Shown: positions 35,888 through 47,205 of the stretch, piece after piece
How positions within the stretch are numbered: the stretch's first letter is position 1
Layout of the letters: every line of letters starts with the position of its first letter
Source: Serripes groenlandicus
Lineage: Eukaryota > Mollusca > Bivalvia > Cardiida > Cardiidae
Reading direction: 5' to 3'
NCBI GenBank assembly: GCA_031761405.1
Contig: JASEVX010000008.1
Coordinates: 46,831,419-46,895,418, forward strand
DNA length: 64,000 bases
Position numbers and translations under genes: made by a program
The notes under the pieces: model-generated
Databases searched by the model: none
The model's input: the letters and a program-made list of their open reading frames with translations, nothing else
Told to the model about the DNA's origin: nothing

Positions 35888-36016
35888 ACAGTTATGGGCT
35901 TTTTAGCTGTTATACATGATGTTGATATGTACCAAACAAAATCATCATTGACCGAGGCGATAATGATTTTTTGGTGCATATCACATCATGTATAACAGCT
36001 GAAAAGTCCATAATTG
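35888..36016. repeat. Long hairpin, ~60-bp arms
   Basis: The left arm runs CAGTTATGGGCTTTTTAGCT to AAATCATCATTGACC; the right arm is its reverse complement with a few mismatches, with a loop of only a few bases. It ends 24 bp before the 790-bp duplication. Confidence 0.88.
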
Positions 36017-36034
36017 TATAATATTTCACGGGTG

Positions 36035-37562
36035 TTAATGTTGACATGATATTATTCAAGATAACGAGTACATGTATTTGTAACGATGCGTTTCTAGAAT
36101 CCGATATCAAACGTAAGAAAGAAATGGCAATTTTGTTAAATATTGCAATATTAATCAAGTATCCGCAAATAATAACGAGTGAATATCGGCAATGTCAAAC
36201 GAACTAGTAATATAGAGATCGCGCATATGCTAAATAGTGCAACAACAATAAATATTCCGCAAAGAAATAACGAGTCAATATCGGAAATGTCAAAGGCACT
36301 TTGCTAATACGTCACTATCACTGAATACAGATCTACATATGACCATTGAAGGTCGACATGTGATGTTTCCAACATATGATATAGACAGACATCACAATGC
36401 CAACCCCATCCCAACTACGATTATTATGACAGATTTGTATATTATCCTAACTAGTCTGGTCGGTCAAATTATTCCGTGACGTAAATCGTTGTCTGTGCTA
36501 CACGTTCGAGTAGAACATTCGAAAATTACCTCTCGAGGGTCATCGGCCGATGTTTTTGTAAGTCTGTTATTAGTTGCCGGTCAGAAGCCCGCGACTTATA
36601 TTTTTAATAGGTTATGGGAGGACGAGTTATTATTAGAAATCAAAGCGCTCGAAGCGGTGATGGTATAGGGGCATATGTAAGTTGAAAATATATGGCATAG
36701 TTAATATGGACAAACATTGATGAAACAATAAATCATCGACCTTTAAACAAACCAAACCAAATATTTTTGAAACAACACAGATTGCCTGCCAATAATCAAT
36801 ACCTCATTTATCAAAGTTTGACCGTTAATGTTGACATGATATTATTCAAGATAACGAGTACATGTACATGTATGTGTAACGATGCGTTTCTAGAATCCGA
36901 TATCAAACGTAAGAAAGAAATGGCAATTTTGTTAAATATTGCAATATTAATCAAGTATCCGCAAATAATAACGAGTGAATATCGGCAATGTCAAACGAAC
37001 TAGTAATATAGAGATCGCACATATGCTAAATAGTGCAACAACAATAAATATTCCGCAAAGAAATAACGAGTCAATATCGGAAATGTCAAAGGCACTTTGC
37101 TAATACGTCACTATCACTGAATACAGATCTACATATGACCATTGAAGGTCGACATGTGATGTTTCCAACATATGATATAGACAGACATCACAATGCTAAC
37201 CCCATCCCAATCCGTGACGTAAATCGTTGTCTGTGCTACACATTCGAGTAGAACATTCGAAAATTACCTCTCGAGGGTCATCGGCCGATGTTTTTGTAAG
37301 TCTGTTATTAGTCGCCGAAGCCCGCGACTTATATTTTTAATAAGTTATGGGAGGACGAGTTATTATTAGAAATCAAAGCGCGCACAGCGGTGATGGTATA
37401 GGGGCATATGTAAGTTGAAAATATATGGCATAGTTAATATGGACAAACATTGATGAAACAATAAATCATCGACCTTTAAACAAACCAAACCAAATATTTT
37501 TGAAACAACACAGATTGCCTGCCAATAACCAATACCTCATTTATCAAAGTTTGACCGTTATC
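36035..37562 (+). repeat. 790-bp tandem duplication
   Basis: Copy 1 is about 36035-36826 and copy 2 about 36825-37562. They differ by only a few substitutions plus a ~61-bp block (ACGATTATTATGACAG to AATTATT) present only in copy 1. No open frame spans the unit. Confidence 0.95.
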
Positions 37563-38036
37563 TTGTATAAACAAAATAAATCACGAAGGACAAAAGATTG
37601 ACAAAAAACTGAGCAGCGACCCTTAATTAAAACATTTCCAGTTCAGAAAACACTAAAGATCCACAATATATATTGGACTCATGCTCATAAGGGAAAGACA
37701 ATCGAAAGCATTTTAGAGTTATACCTCTTGTGCACTGCACATCGAAATAGTGCATCGGTCTCCTCATCAAATGTACAAGTCTGACGACTTTGAAATGGAT
37801 CTGCCAAACAGAAACAAAGTTTTGACCCATTAATGCAATTCGTAATGGACAGACGGACGGATGGATTAACAGACAGTCAGTCGCTCCGGACAAAGTACAA
37901 AGCTTGGGGAAGCACTCATTAACGAACAAGAGCATTTCACGGAACGCATATGTTGCACGCGAAAGTCATATAATAAGTGAGAACATGTGGAAGCCGGCTT
38001 TTATAGCGACGTTGGTAGAGTGGTTGACCTTTTCGT

Positions 38037-38089
38037 AAAGTTAAGCAACGTTCATCGCGGTTTGTGCCTGGATCGGTGACTCGCGATGG
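38037..38089 (+). ncRNA. 5S rRNA-derived fragment (pseudogene or 5S-headed SINE remnant)
   Basis: AAAGTTAAGCAACG, a 20-base gap, then GTGCCTGGATCGGTGACTCG match the 5S rRNA internal promoter (box A, spacer, box C, i.e. GTTAAGCAACG and GGATGGGTGACCG). The 5' third and the 3' end of 5S are missing, so it is not a functional gene. Confidence 0.65.
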
Positions 38090-38863
38090 CTTAACGCCGG
38101 TACACGTTACACTCTGGTTTTAGTTTACATTTAAATTATAAAAAAACTACTCGCATATAAAGAGACTGGTTCACTAATATTAATCTTCTATTGCAGACTC
38201 GAACGAGAACCAGTCTAGTGACGAACTGCTACGGTATCTGAGAGATGACGGTAAAATACGGCGCATGCGCGATCAAGACGATTAACATGGCACATGCACA
38301 AGCCCATTGCCCATTGCACCAGTAGTAGTTCTAAACACAACCAATATATGCACTGGTGCTGATGCACCCGCGCAATAAAGAGTGTGTAAAGATCGACAAC
38401 TCTGTGAAGAAGATGGTGCACGAATCGGGTCTTTCGTACAAAATTATTTCGTCCTTGACACTTTTAAATGTGTCGTTAGATTCCCTATAGGCTTTTTGCT
38501 TCTGCATATTGTTATGCATCATTGACACAAGGGTGCTCATTATAATATAATTTTAAAATATGAGTAGTTTATTATTTTCATTATTAAAAAGAAAGGAAAA
38601 ATTACAATAAATTAACATGTAGGGTTCAGTTTATGTTTGAAATTATACAATTTCAATGACATTTAACTGTTTAGCTCTCTATTGTGTACAGGATACCTAA
38701 TTGATCTCGCGAACAAGGGATCTCATTTAAAATTATTATGCTGTGGGACCAGCGTCCAAGTCAAACAATTTTACTTAGTGATAAGTACTACTTAAACACT
38801 TAGGAGCATTTTTCATCATTTTTGTTTCCCTACTATTTTATAAAATATTAATGGTTGAATATA

Positions 38864-39049
38864 TTAACTCTTTCAGCGCCACAGGCAATATTAAGGTTTT
38901 TGCGTGACGAGCTGTCTCACCTGAAATCAGCATTGTTTGCCCTTTAGTTGTCAAAATAGTTCTTAATTTTCATAAATTGATAAATGAAGACACCCGATTT
39001 TGAACATGGAAGAGTCTACTTTAAACAATTCGGCGCTGAAAGAGTTAAA
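38864..39049. mobile_element. MITE-S copy 5
   Basis: TTAACTCTTTCAGCGCC and GGCGCTGAAAGAGTTAA, perfect inverted ends. The inner palindrome is shortened to GACGAGCTGTC. Confidence 0.92.
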
Positions 39050-39426
39050 GTAAATGAAAAAGTTTACTTAAATAGTTATCTTGCTGACTACAAATACTGG
39101 TTAAGAAATCATTTTTGTTTTGGCATTATTATTATTTTGACACAAATGATGAAATATGCTTTTAAGTATTTAAGTATATCTTAGCACTAAGTAAGGTTGG
39201 TAGATTTGGACCCTTGGTTATATGTAGCCTAACTATTGACTCATAAATTAATATAAGTAAGATGACCCCATACATATATATGGTAGATGATTGCCACTTT
39301 ATCTTTGCATTTTCGAGATTCGTGCAGATTAATTAATCGTGTTCTGCAGTTTAAATTCAATAAGACGAAGACATATTTAAGAACATTGAACCTTGAAATA
39401 ACCGTTTCGCTTCTGGATCTGATAGG

Positions 39427-39682
39427 TACGGCAGCTCTAAAGGGACACACACGATTATTTGTTTTATCTCGTGCGCATGAGATAGTATCTCGTTCGCACG
39501 ACCTAGTATCTCGTGCGCAAGAGATAGTGTCTCGTTCGCATGACATAGTATCTCTATTTTTTGTTATCTCGTGCGCACGAGATACTAAGTCGTGGGAACG
39601 AGATAATATCTCATGCGCACGAGATAAAAAAAAAATCGTATGTAATTTATAAAAATGTATGTGTCCCTTTAGAGCTGCCGTA
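39427..39682. mobile_element. Element U: inverted-repeat element made of TCTCGTGCGCACGAGA units
   Basis: Ends TACGGCAGCTCTAAAGGGAC and GTCCCTTTAGAGCTGCCGTA are perfect inverted repeats. The interior is a run of about eight variants of the palindromic word TATCTCGTGCGCACGAGATA. Possible TA target site. Confidence 0.92.
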
Positions 39683-40008
39683 TATAGGATGTATTTGTAT
39701 ATTCTTCTCATTAATACGCTATTCGTCTTAGTTTTCTGCGAGCACGGGTCAATATGACTTGATCAGTAAATACACGAAGAACAATAACAGAGTAGACACA
39801 CTTAATATCAAACAGACCTCGTATAAATCATAACGCTCTTCCGTCTTGACATAGATTATTATGACAAATTTATATCTCATGGTAATCAACCTATTTGGGG
39901 AATATGACGTAAGTATGTATCTCTACTGAAGGACTAGACACTCGAGTAGACGGATCGAAGTATTATGGTCAATGACATATTATACAATACTAATGACTGA
40001 ATATGAAA

Positions 40009-40269
40009 TGAGACTTCGCGAGAAAACCAATATTATGGACCCTGCGTAAAGTATCGACTAGGATCAGCCTAAGCATGCCCGTGCAGGCTAACTCGGACGG
40101 ACCGTTTTCGCCTCCTGTGGATTTTTCTGTTTCAGGAATCATTACTGTTTACCTCTATCCTCCTTAGACGAAATATGTCGGACCGGATTAGCCTGCGCAG
40201 ACTGCGCAGGCTGATCTGGGTCGAAACATTACGCAGAGTCCATAGTGTTAGCTTTCTCGTGGAACGGCT
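40009..40269. mobile_element. MITE-C copy
   Basis: GAGACTTCGCGAGAAAACC to TTTCTCGTGGAACGGCTC, with the standard core and an intact GCCTGCGCAG / CTGCGCAGGC stem. Confidence 0.92.
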
Positions 40270-40409
40270 CAAATATGGATGCATGTGCTATGTGACCAAG
40301 GCAGATCAACATTGGGGGTAATAACAGCAGCGAATTCTCCTGATACCACGATTATTTCAGTTCTATTCAAAGACTATCTATTTTCTTTCAATATAGTTTC
40401 CATATTTTT

Positions 40410-40465
40410 ACGAGGTGTTTTCAAAGTTGTCTGCTTTGGATTTGTATGAACGTGGGGAAAGGTTA
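40410..40465. mobile_element. MITE-T right-end fragment
   Basis: GGTGTTTTCAAAGTTGTCTG then ACGTGGGGAAAGGTTAA. Confidence 0.6.
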
Positions 40466-40469
40466 AAGA

Positions 40470-41330
40470 TGTGTTCCATGTTTTCGGCTAGACATATTCA
40501 CACTGTGTCTGCTGTAAACAATACTGTGTATGTGAGACAGGAAACACATATTTATATTCTTCACCTCTCTACCTTTTTTCCTAACGTCGCGAGCGTTGTT
40601 ACCACTCCCCCCTCGGGAATAGCATAAACAGATGTATTCAAAATAATCTAAGGATTTAATAATCAAATACAAGCATTTCGCCTCGAGATCGATGGATACC
40701 CTTATACGTCAATCAATCAATCACGCTTCTCGTGACACAAACTGCATTATATGTGTCCATCAATTGCCGTTTTAATGTTTTTTTCCGATTATTGCCAGCC
40801 AAGTATTTCCCCATAAAATCCAGAGCAAAAGCATCGTATTACGCATTTATTTCGTAAATTTCCTTTCAAACTGTCAAAGTAATCTATTATGAGGCTGACA
40901 AAAAACGTAAGAAACCAGCATTTGTAGATCTCACCCTCATCCATCATGCGCATGCGCAATTACATTTATCCTTTTTCCCTTTTGAGAATATTTTACTTTA
41001 CTAGTTCCTTATGTTATTTAAAGCAGCAATCTCCAAATAATTGCAAAAAAAAATGAATAACAAATAGGTTACCAAAACTGTGTTAACGAAAACAGTCTTT
41101 AAATAAGCTATACAAATCAATTTATTGCAATTCTACACATTTTCGGAAGTGTAAGAAAATTTAAAAAAATAATAAAATAGTTTGAAAAGATAAGACGATG
41201 TGCTTATGTCCTTATTTGCATATAACGGTCGTTGTTCTGCTTCTTATGTTTAAACTGTAATACTACAAATACCTCTACCATTGTGTTTGTTGCAATTTCA
41301 CTTCTTTCGTGTTCAATTCCATTTAAAAAA
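40470..41330. other. Unassigned intronic sequence
   Basis: AT-rich with no recognisable element. A small palindrome CATGCGCATGCG lies near 40946. Confidence 0.4.
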
Positions 41331-41331
41331 G

Positions 41332-41476
41332 AAATACTTTAAAAATTGTAGTAATGGCTGCCCTCCTTGGCGCTCAGGGTTGTGGTTTTGGCACTTCGAC
41401 GGACTGTCTGGTGTCAGGATAAATAGGCCTGTAGTACTGGTAACTTACCGTAGAAACGCCGTGATATAACTGATTT
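41332..41476 (+). mobile_element. SINE-1 without head
   Basis: AAATACTTTAAAAATTGTAG, CCTCCTTGGCGCTCAGGG, GGTGTCAGGATAAATAGGCC and the tail to GATATAACTGA, then a T run. A reverse-strand SINE-1 tail piece follows at 41495-41560. Confidence 0.88.
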
Positions 41477-41599
41477 TTTTTTTTGTTTGTTTGCTTGCTT
41501 GAACCGCTTTCACCAGTGTTGTATTTCAGTTCTATCGCGGTATTTCATTGGTAAATGAATTAGTTCTCCCGGAGCTTTTCTAGTGGATGGTATACAGTA

Positions 41600-42265
41600 T
41601 GGTTAAATTCACATTTGACCGTCTCGAGTGCAGGAGGTTGCTGGTTCAATACTCCCCGACTCGGTCAGACCAAATTATTTAAAATGGTAGTTTTTACTTC
41701 CCCTTCTTGGCGCCCCGAGCTACAACTGACACGCTGGTGTTAGGAAAATTGAACGTGTGTATACCACGTGACTTTGACGTCACAAATGCTACGGCGGACA
41801 GAAATAGTTTACTTCGGTTTAGATGTGAAAACAAAGGTAACTTTTTATATTTCTTAATCATTTGTTTAAGAGAGCCCTATCTCCGGTTGTTCAACGGAGT
41901 TTGATTAGTGCTTTAGTTTCTTCAAACACTTCGATGAACCTTTTCTCAAAATGTACTAATATCGTCGACAGCCGGAGCATTATCAAAACTGGATTTTGAG
42001 AACAGGTTCGTCGAAGTGTTTGAAAAACCTAGACCACAAATCAAAACTCCTGTCAAAAACAACGGAGATAGGACATTGTAAGCGGCGTAGACTGCGCCAA
42101 AAAGGGTGAAGAAATAAAACAGTTACCATTGTTTTTACTTTCTTATCAAGAGCAATTATTGCCGTCTGACGATGCAAATATAACGTCAAAAGTCACACTG
42201 AGTACCGGTAACTTACACAGGTAGCGCCTTGATATAGCTGAAAGCGTCACGAAACACAATGCAAA
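41600..42265 (+). mobile_element. SINE-1 split by long-hairpin element L
   Basis: The head retains a B-box-like GGTTCAATACTCC and the CAGACCAAATTATTTAAAAT linker. The body stops near 41757 and resumes near 42199 with ACCGGTAACTTACACAGGTA. Confidence 0.85.
41758..42198. mobile_element. Element L: hairpin element with ~195-bp arms, nested in SINE-1
   Basis: The left arm (from GTGACTTTGACGTCACAAAT-like sequence through CTATCTCCG to CTTCAAACACTTCGATGAAC) is the diverged reverse complement of the right arm (GTTCGTCGAAGTGTTTGAAA through CGGAGATAGGACATTG to AACGTCAAAAGTCAC). The loop is about 40 bp. Confidence 0.85.
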
Positions 42266-42283
42266 CAAGCAAACAGACATAAG

Positions 42284-42690
42284 TACAGTTAAGAACATCA
42301 TGACATTGACAAATTTACCGTGCACGCTCCGCTCCGTTCCGTTCAGTCCCGCTCGGCTCCCGCTCCAATCCGCTCTTAAAGAGTTCAGTCGTTCAAATGA
42401 TTGTGATTGCTTTTTTCCGTTCCGTTCAAATTGAACGGGGTTTTTTACGCTCCCTGTGAGCGCTTTTTTTCGATTAAAAGTAGTTTCGTAAAATAATTAT
42501 TGAGTAAATCGTTGCAACCGCTCAATGAGCAAAGCATTCATGTCATTGCAATTTTTCATTCATTAAGATTGTTTCGTTCAGAGCGCAAAATTCCGTTCCG
42601 CTCTTAAAGCGTTCCAACTTCGTTCCAATCACGCTCACGATCCAATCACGTTCCGCTCAGATTGTCAATTTCATGAAGTTCTTAACTGTA
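42284..42690. mobile_element. Element V: inverted-repeat element rich in GTTCCGCTC
   Basis: TACAGTTAAGAACATCATGA at the left is matched by TCATGAAGTTCTTAACTGTA at the right. The interior holds many degenerate CCGCTC / GTTCCG / GAGCGG words near both ends. Non-coding. Confidence 0.85.
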
Positions 42691-42984
42691 CCATTAGTTT
42701 CAAAACGGCGAAAGGTCGGTTCTCGTGTGACGTATCTCGTATATTACATCGGGTGTTTTCTTGCTTTCAAAATCTACATAAATTGTACTTGTGTTCCATT
42801 TATTCTGACACTTTACTTAAATCAGAAAATTTAAAACCTTTAAGACAAAAAAATGATGATATAGTAGATCTATTTTAGAATAGCGGCGTAATCCGTTTTT
42901 GTTTGTTTTGGTTTTTTTCTCTTTGATACATACACTAAAGAGATATGAATAGTTTAGAGAGAATTACTAGATTGTATGCGTGCG

Positions 42985-43345
42985 ACAGAGCTGGACAGTT
43001 CATAGAAAAATGAATTGGCCGCTGTGATTGAATTGATTTCTTGATTGGGTTTAAGCGCCGTTTTCAACAATATTCAGTCATATATTTCCTTTCTTTCGCA
43101 CTACAGTACTCCACACAACATACTTTCCAAGCAACTGGCTGCTTTTCCACATAGACTGTTATTAGCCTATTGGTTAAAGGAGAATGACGCTTGTCATAGT
43201 ATCGTTTGTCAAACGTTGGATAGAATGTTGGCCGAGCCTGGGTTCGAGCTCACAATCCCTGGATTGACATCTCGCGTCGCTACCGGGTCTCGGCGTAATT
43301 CAATTGAATTATTTTTGAAGGCGGTGTTTAACCCCAATCAATTAA
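42985..43345 (+). mobile_element. SINE-2 tail split by a reverse SINE-2
   Basis: GAATTGGCCGCTGTGATTGA before the insert, and GGCGGTGTTTAACCCCAATC after it, are the two halves of a SINE-2 tail. Confidence 0.8.
43035..43302 (-). mobile_element. SINE-2 inserted into another SINE-2
   Basis: Reverse strand, with body (AGCAACTGGCTGCTTTTCC) and head (GGGTTCGAGCTCACAATCCC as B-box complement). Target duplication ATTGAATT at 43027-43034 and 43303-43310. Confidence 0.88.
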
Positions 43346-43662
43346 GAATACTCGGAGTTACGTCATCCCCATGACATTCAAGTCGGTATATTCGGTAAAC
43401 GTTTTAATTACTTTCAGGGAGACTTGTTACGGCTTGAGACACATTTCACACGTTATGCGAAGTTCAATTAGTTCCGAAAAACCGATTCAAAAAGACATTT
43501 AAGACATTCCTTTTTTTTTGTTAAATTAAATCCAGACGGTTGTAACAACACATTTCGTCCGTCACTTGGTTCATAAGGATCAACCCTTAACCCGCTGAAA
43601 ACCTACAAGGCATATCATATGTCGATCTGTTTAGAACACAACTGGAATAGTTAGTATAAGTA

Positions 43663-43822
43663 TTAACCCCATTCTCACATTCATACAATCTTTATCGGAC
43701 ACTTAGGAAGACAACTATAGAAAACTTACTCATTATGAACAATTGCTACTTTTGTCACAACGTTTTTAAAGATCGACAGCGGTACATGCGTCAGAACGCG
43801 ATTGCAAGAGAGAAAAGGTTTA
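43663..43822. mobile_element. MITE-T copy, shortened
   Basis: TTAACCCCATTCTCACATTC at the left, CTTTTGTCACAACGTTTTTA in the middle and GAGAAAAGGTTTAA at the right. Its right TTAA is shared with the next copy. Confidence 0.75.
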
Positions 43823-44042
43823 ATCTTTTCCCACATACAGAAAATCTGAAGTAGACGACTATAAAGACATACCCGAAACAGGCTAGTCTTTAAATGAAAG
43901 TATTACTATTAAATAATGTTGAAAACATAGTGACAAAGGGGGAAATTGCTCAAAATGAGCAATTTCCCCTTTTGTCACAATGTTTTCAAACGTCGTCTAC
44001 TGCAGACGCATCGGAAAGCGTCTTCATGTAGGAAAGGGTTAA
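43820..44042. mobile_element. MITE-T copy, end-to-end with the previous one
   Basis: TTAATCTTTTCCCACATACA to TGTAGGAAAGGGTTAA. Perfect centre AAAGGGGGAAATTGCTC / GAGCAATTTCCCCTTTT. Confidence 0.92.
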
Positions 44043-45049
44043 CACTTTAGTAGCGATCGGTGTATTTCAAGATTATATACTAAATGCAGGTTTGTCTTCG
44101 GAAACATTCTTCCCAAAAGTAGTTTGAAGGCGTATACTGATTAAACTGGGCCGCGTAAAGCCCTATCACCATGCATCAAGCAAAACGCATTATTGTTGTC
44201 TCCGCCAGTATTAGAAACATAAGCTATAAACTCATTTACAGGTTTTCAAATACTGTTTAATATGTAATAAATAGTATGCAACGGTTATTGAAAATACGTC
44301 ATAAACTCACCATGGTTTATCCACGTGATAAAAAACTCTTAACTCTAATTTATTTTTCTTATTTCATTCACAACTTTAATTTTCCAATACCTGAAATAAC
44401 AAATTCCTTTGATAAATCATGTTCGAAACGCTTCCATGTTAATTTCCCTATTTTCTCAACGACAAGGTGTTAAAGTTGATATTAATTAAAACAAAAGAAA
44501 AGGCGTAAAGAGAATAAATGAGAAACACTGATTGAAGGTTTTCAATGCCGTCCATTTCGGTTCCGATTGGAAAATTGCACCCGCAAAAAAATCGATTAGA
44601 AACGGAAAAGTAATCAGTATCTTCCAAGCCACTTCACAAGAAAAATGAATTCAGCTAATATATTTCTCTTCAGATGAAGTTGCGAAGGTCATTCGTTTTG
44701 GTCGTAATCATTCAATAGAATTAAATTCTTTTTGAAAATGAATAAAGACTGAAGTACTAAATCGGCATTGGTCCTGGTCAAGTTTGTTTTTTAAAAAAAA
44801 CAAGATTTTACGAGACTAACCTTATTTTATGTCTTCAGGCCAATTTCATGCAGTTTCAGAATAAGCGTGACTTGCTTTGTCGTGTTCATTTCGCCCTTTT
44901 AAAAACCTGCTAAAAAAATCATCGTTCTTGCGTCATAGTTCAAATGCTCAAAAGTATATATTATGTTCCCGATAAATTGATCTACGAGAAAACAAACAGT
45001 TGTATGCCGGCCTATGCATGCAGATCCATGTCATCTGGATCTTCAATGG
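44043..45049. other. Unassigned intronic sequence
   Basis: No recognisable element or gene. The short frame at 44276-44473 has no family features. Confidence 0.4.
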
Positions 45050-45345
45050 CCGAATCCCGTTAGATCAGTCTGTAACGACATGGGCTGTCAATCCATGGTT
45101 GCTGAGTTCGAACCCAATAATTCTTTCCGACGTTTAGCAGAAGTCAATTCGATACGCGTCATTCATCTTCCACCAGTGGTCTAATAATCAACTGTATTTA
45201 GAAAAGCAGCCAGTTGCTTAAACAGATGGTGTGTTGTGTACTGGTGTGATAAGGCCAGAAAGCAAATGGGTAGGTGAATTGGCCGCCGTGATATGACGGA
45301 AAAAGTATAATGTTACGACGTGTTACCCAATTAAGCAATCACTTG
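45050..45345 (+). mobile_element. SINE-2, diverged
   Basis: Head with GGGCTGTCAATCCATGG and B box GAGTTCGAACCC; body TTCTTTCCGACGTTTAGCAG, AGCAGCCAGTTGCTTAA; tail GAATTGGCCGCCGTGATATG. Confidence 0.88.
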
Positions 45346-46608
45346 AATTTTCACAGTTCGCAATAAGTCACAAAGGCTTTCAATAAGCTTCCTTTAAAAG
45401 AGACATGTAGACCGGGCACGTTTCCCGATAGGAATGTATCTCTGACTTGTTTGTTAATGATAAACATACAAAACATTTAAATATAAATTTAGAAGTTAAT
45501 TAAAATAAATCCAGTGATTCCTCGAGCACGTCGAGAACACAAAGTAATTTCGACTACAAGTTATCGCGAGTCCACTGTAGTTGGGTGAAGTGTATTTTTT
45601 CTAAATGGATCAATGCTTACAAGCCCTTAGCAGCATGTAGAAGAATGTTCTAATGAGTAAAAACTGTAATTGAATCTCCATACTTTGTTAATTGTTAAAC
45701 CAAAAAAAGACCTATAACGGAGCAAGTAATTACTTTTCCCTCTCAGTTTAACAAGGTGAATGTACAAGTACTTAAAGTGCGAGTATATATTGATTACAGG
45801 TTCCATAGTAACTCGAGTTACTTTGTTTTAATTCGTGAAATATGTCAATATGTACATATACAGGTGGTTCCGTGGTAATGATCGCTTCCCTTTTCAAGTC
45901 AGTTCGATTTACCTGTGGTTCTTGGCTTTTTCGCGTATGTACTCAACACAACAATCTTCCTAGACAACACGTCACCTAAACTTTTTAGGTGTAGTCACAT
46001 TGCCTTTTTTTAATTATTTGCTATTACTCGCTAAATTACTGTTTCTGCAGCTTTAAAATCTCCAATGCAGTCTTGGTTTACAGACGTTTTATGTGAACGG
46101 GCAACACGCTTAAGTAATGTTATAGCTCGAACAAGCGACTTCCAAGTCGAGAACCTGTTAAAACGTTGACATCCGAGGTTACAAGTACTTTTTGTTGAAA
46201 TTTTGAGAACGGTCACATCTGATTTCAGTTCTTTATCTGTATTCGGATTGATTAAGGGAAACGAATCTTTTCCATTATCTTCGCTGTCGAAGTCTTGTAG
46301 CCATCTTGGGCCTGAAAACCAGATGCTGCCTTTGAGATTGTTGACATTTGTTGAACAGCTAGTTGCGCAGTCGGCTGGATTTCTTGCCGTAGACACATAT
46401 CGACCGAACAATGTTACGAACTCAAGACACCGGTTTGATATAACTCGCTAACGCGGCTCCATACTATTTATACAAATAACTAACAGGAGTCACCCCTTGG
46501 TCCATATGTAAATATACATGTACACAACTATATTCGTGCTCTCTGGTTTGAAACGTCTGACGCTTCATTTCTGGTTGTCAGACGCATAATTCAGATCCAT
46601 GACGCTGA

Positions 46609-46904
46609 GCCCCGGTAGCTCTGTCGGTAGCGACGAGGGTTGTCAATCGAGGGGCTGTGAGTTCAAACCCTAGCGCGGTAAACATTATTTCCGTTGTTCG
46701 CCAATAGTCAATGATGCCACAAATGCGTCTTTTATCTTCCACCAATGAGCTAACATTCCGTACGGAAAAGTAGCCAGTTGCTTGGCAAGATTGTTGTGTA
46801 GCGAACTGGTGTGGAAACACCAGGGAACAAATGTGAAGGTAAACATGCCACCGATGTTTATGTCTGTTTATTGTTGAAAACGGCGTTAAACTTCCAATAT
46901 AGAA
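46609..46904 (+). mobile_element. SINE-2, full length
   Basis: Head CCCCGGTAGCTCTGTCGGTA with B box GAGTTCAAACCC; body with AGCCAGTTGCTTGGCAAGAT; tail AAAACGGCGTTAAACTTCC. Confidence 0.9.
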
Positions 46905-47040
46905 ACGACATGTAACTGGCATTCATTAGACTGCAGTAAAGTGTAGGGCTGGATTCTATGAGACGTACACATATATACAAGTATGTAATGCGCACAATTA
47001 CTTGAAACGCTACTCATCTGGTTTGTTTTCAGAAATGTAT

Positions 47041-47205
47041 AACCTGTGTTTAACGACCACCCATTGGAAGAGACCAATCTGGTCTTTTCTCGCAGGTGGT
47101 ATTTAATTACATTGTCAGAGTAATAGGGAAATTAAAAGTGAGGTCGCTATAGACAGGGAATTGCTAAACAAAACTGGTCTTTAGCACAGGTTTGACTGTA
47201 TATAT
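47041..47205. repeat. Dispersed repeat pair W, copy 1 (copy 2 at 50492-50672)
   Basis: Both copies share GTTTA-CGACCACC, CAATCTGGTCTTT, CAGGTGGT-TTTAATT, GGTCGCTATAGACAGGGAAT, CTT-AGCACAGG and GACTGTATAT in the same order and spacing. Ends ACAGT / ACTGT suggest a small inverted-repeat element. Confidence 0.75.

Noticed and set aside
39241..39711. 156- and 121-residue frames on opposite strands
   Set aside because: Both are translations of element U, an inverted-repeat element with palindromic words.
46031..46451. Overlapping frames of 126 (minus) and 82 (plus) residues
   Set aside because: No family features on either strand; the region looks like ordinary intron. Not excluded completely; a protein search would settle it.
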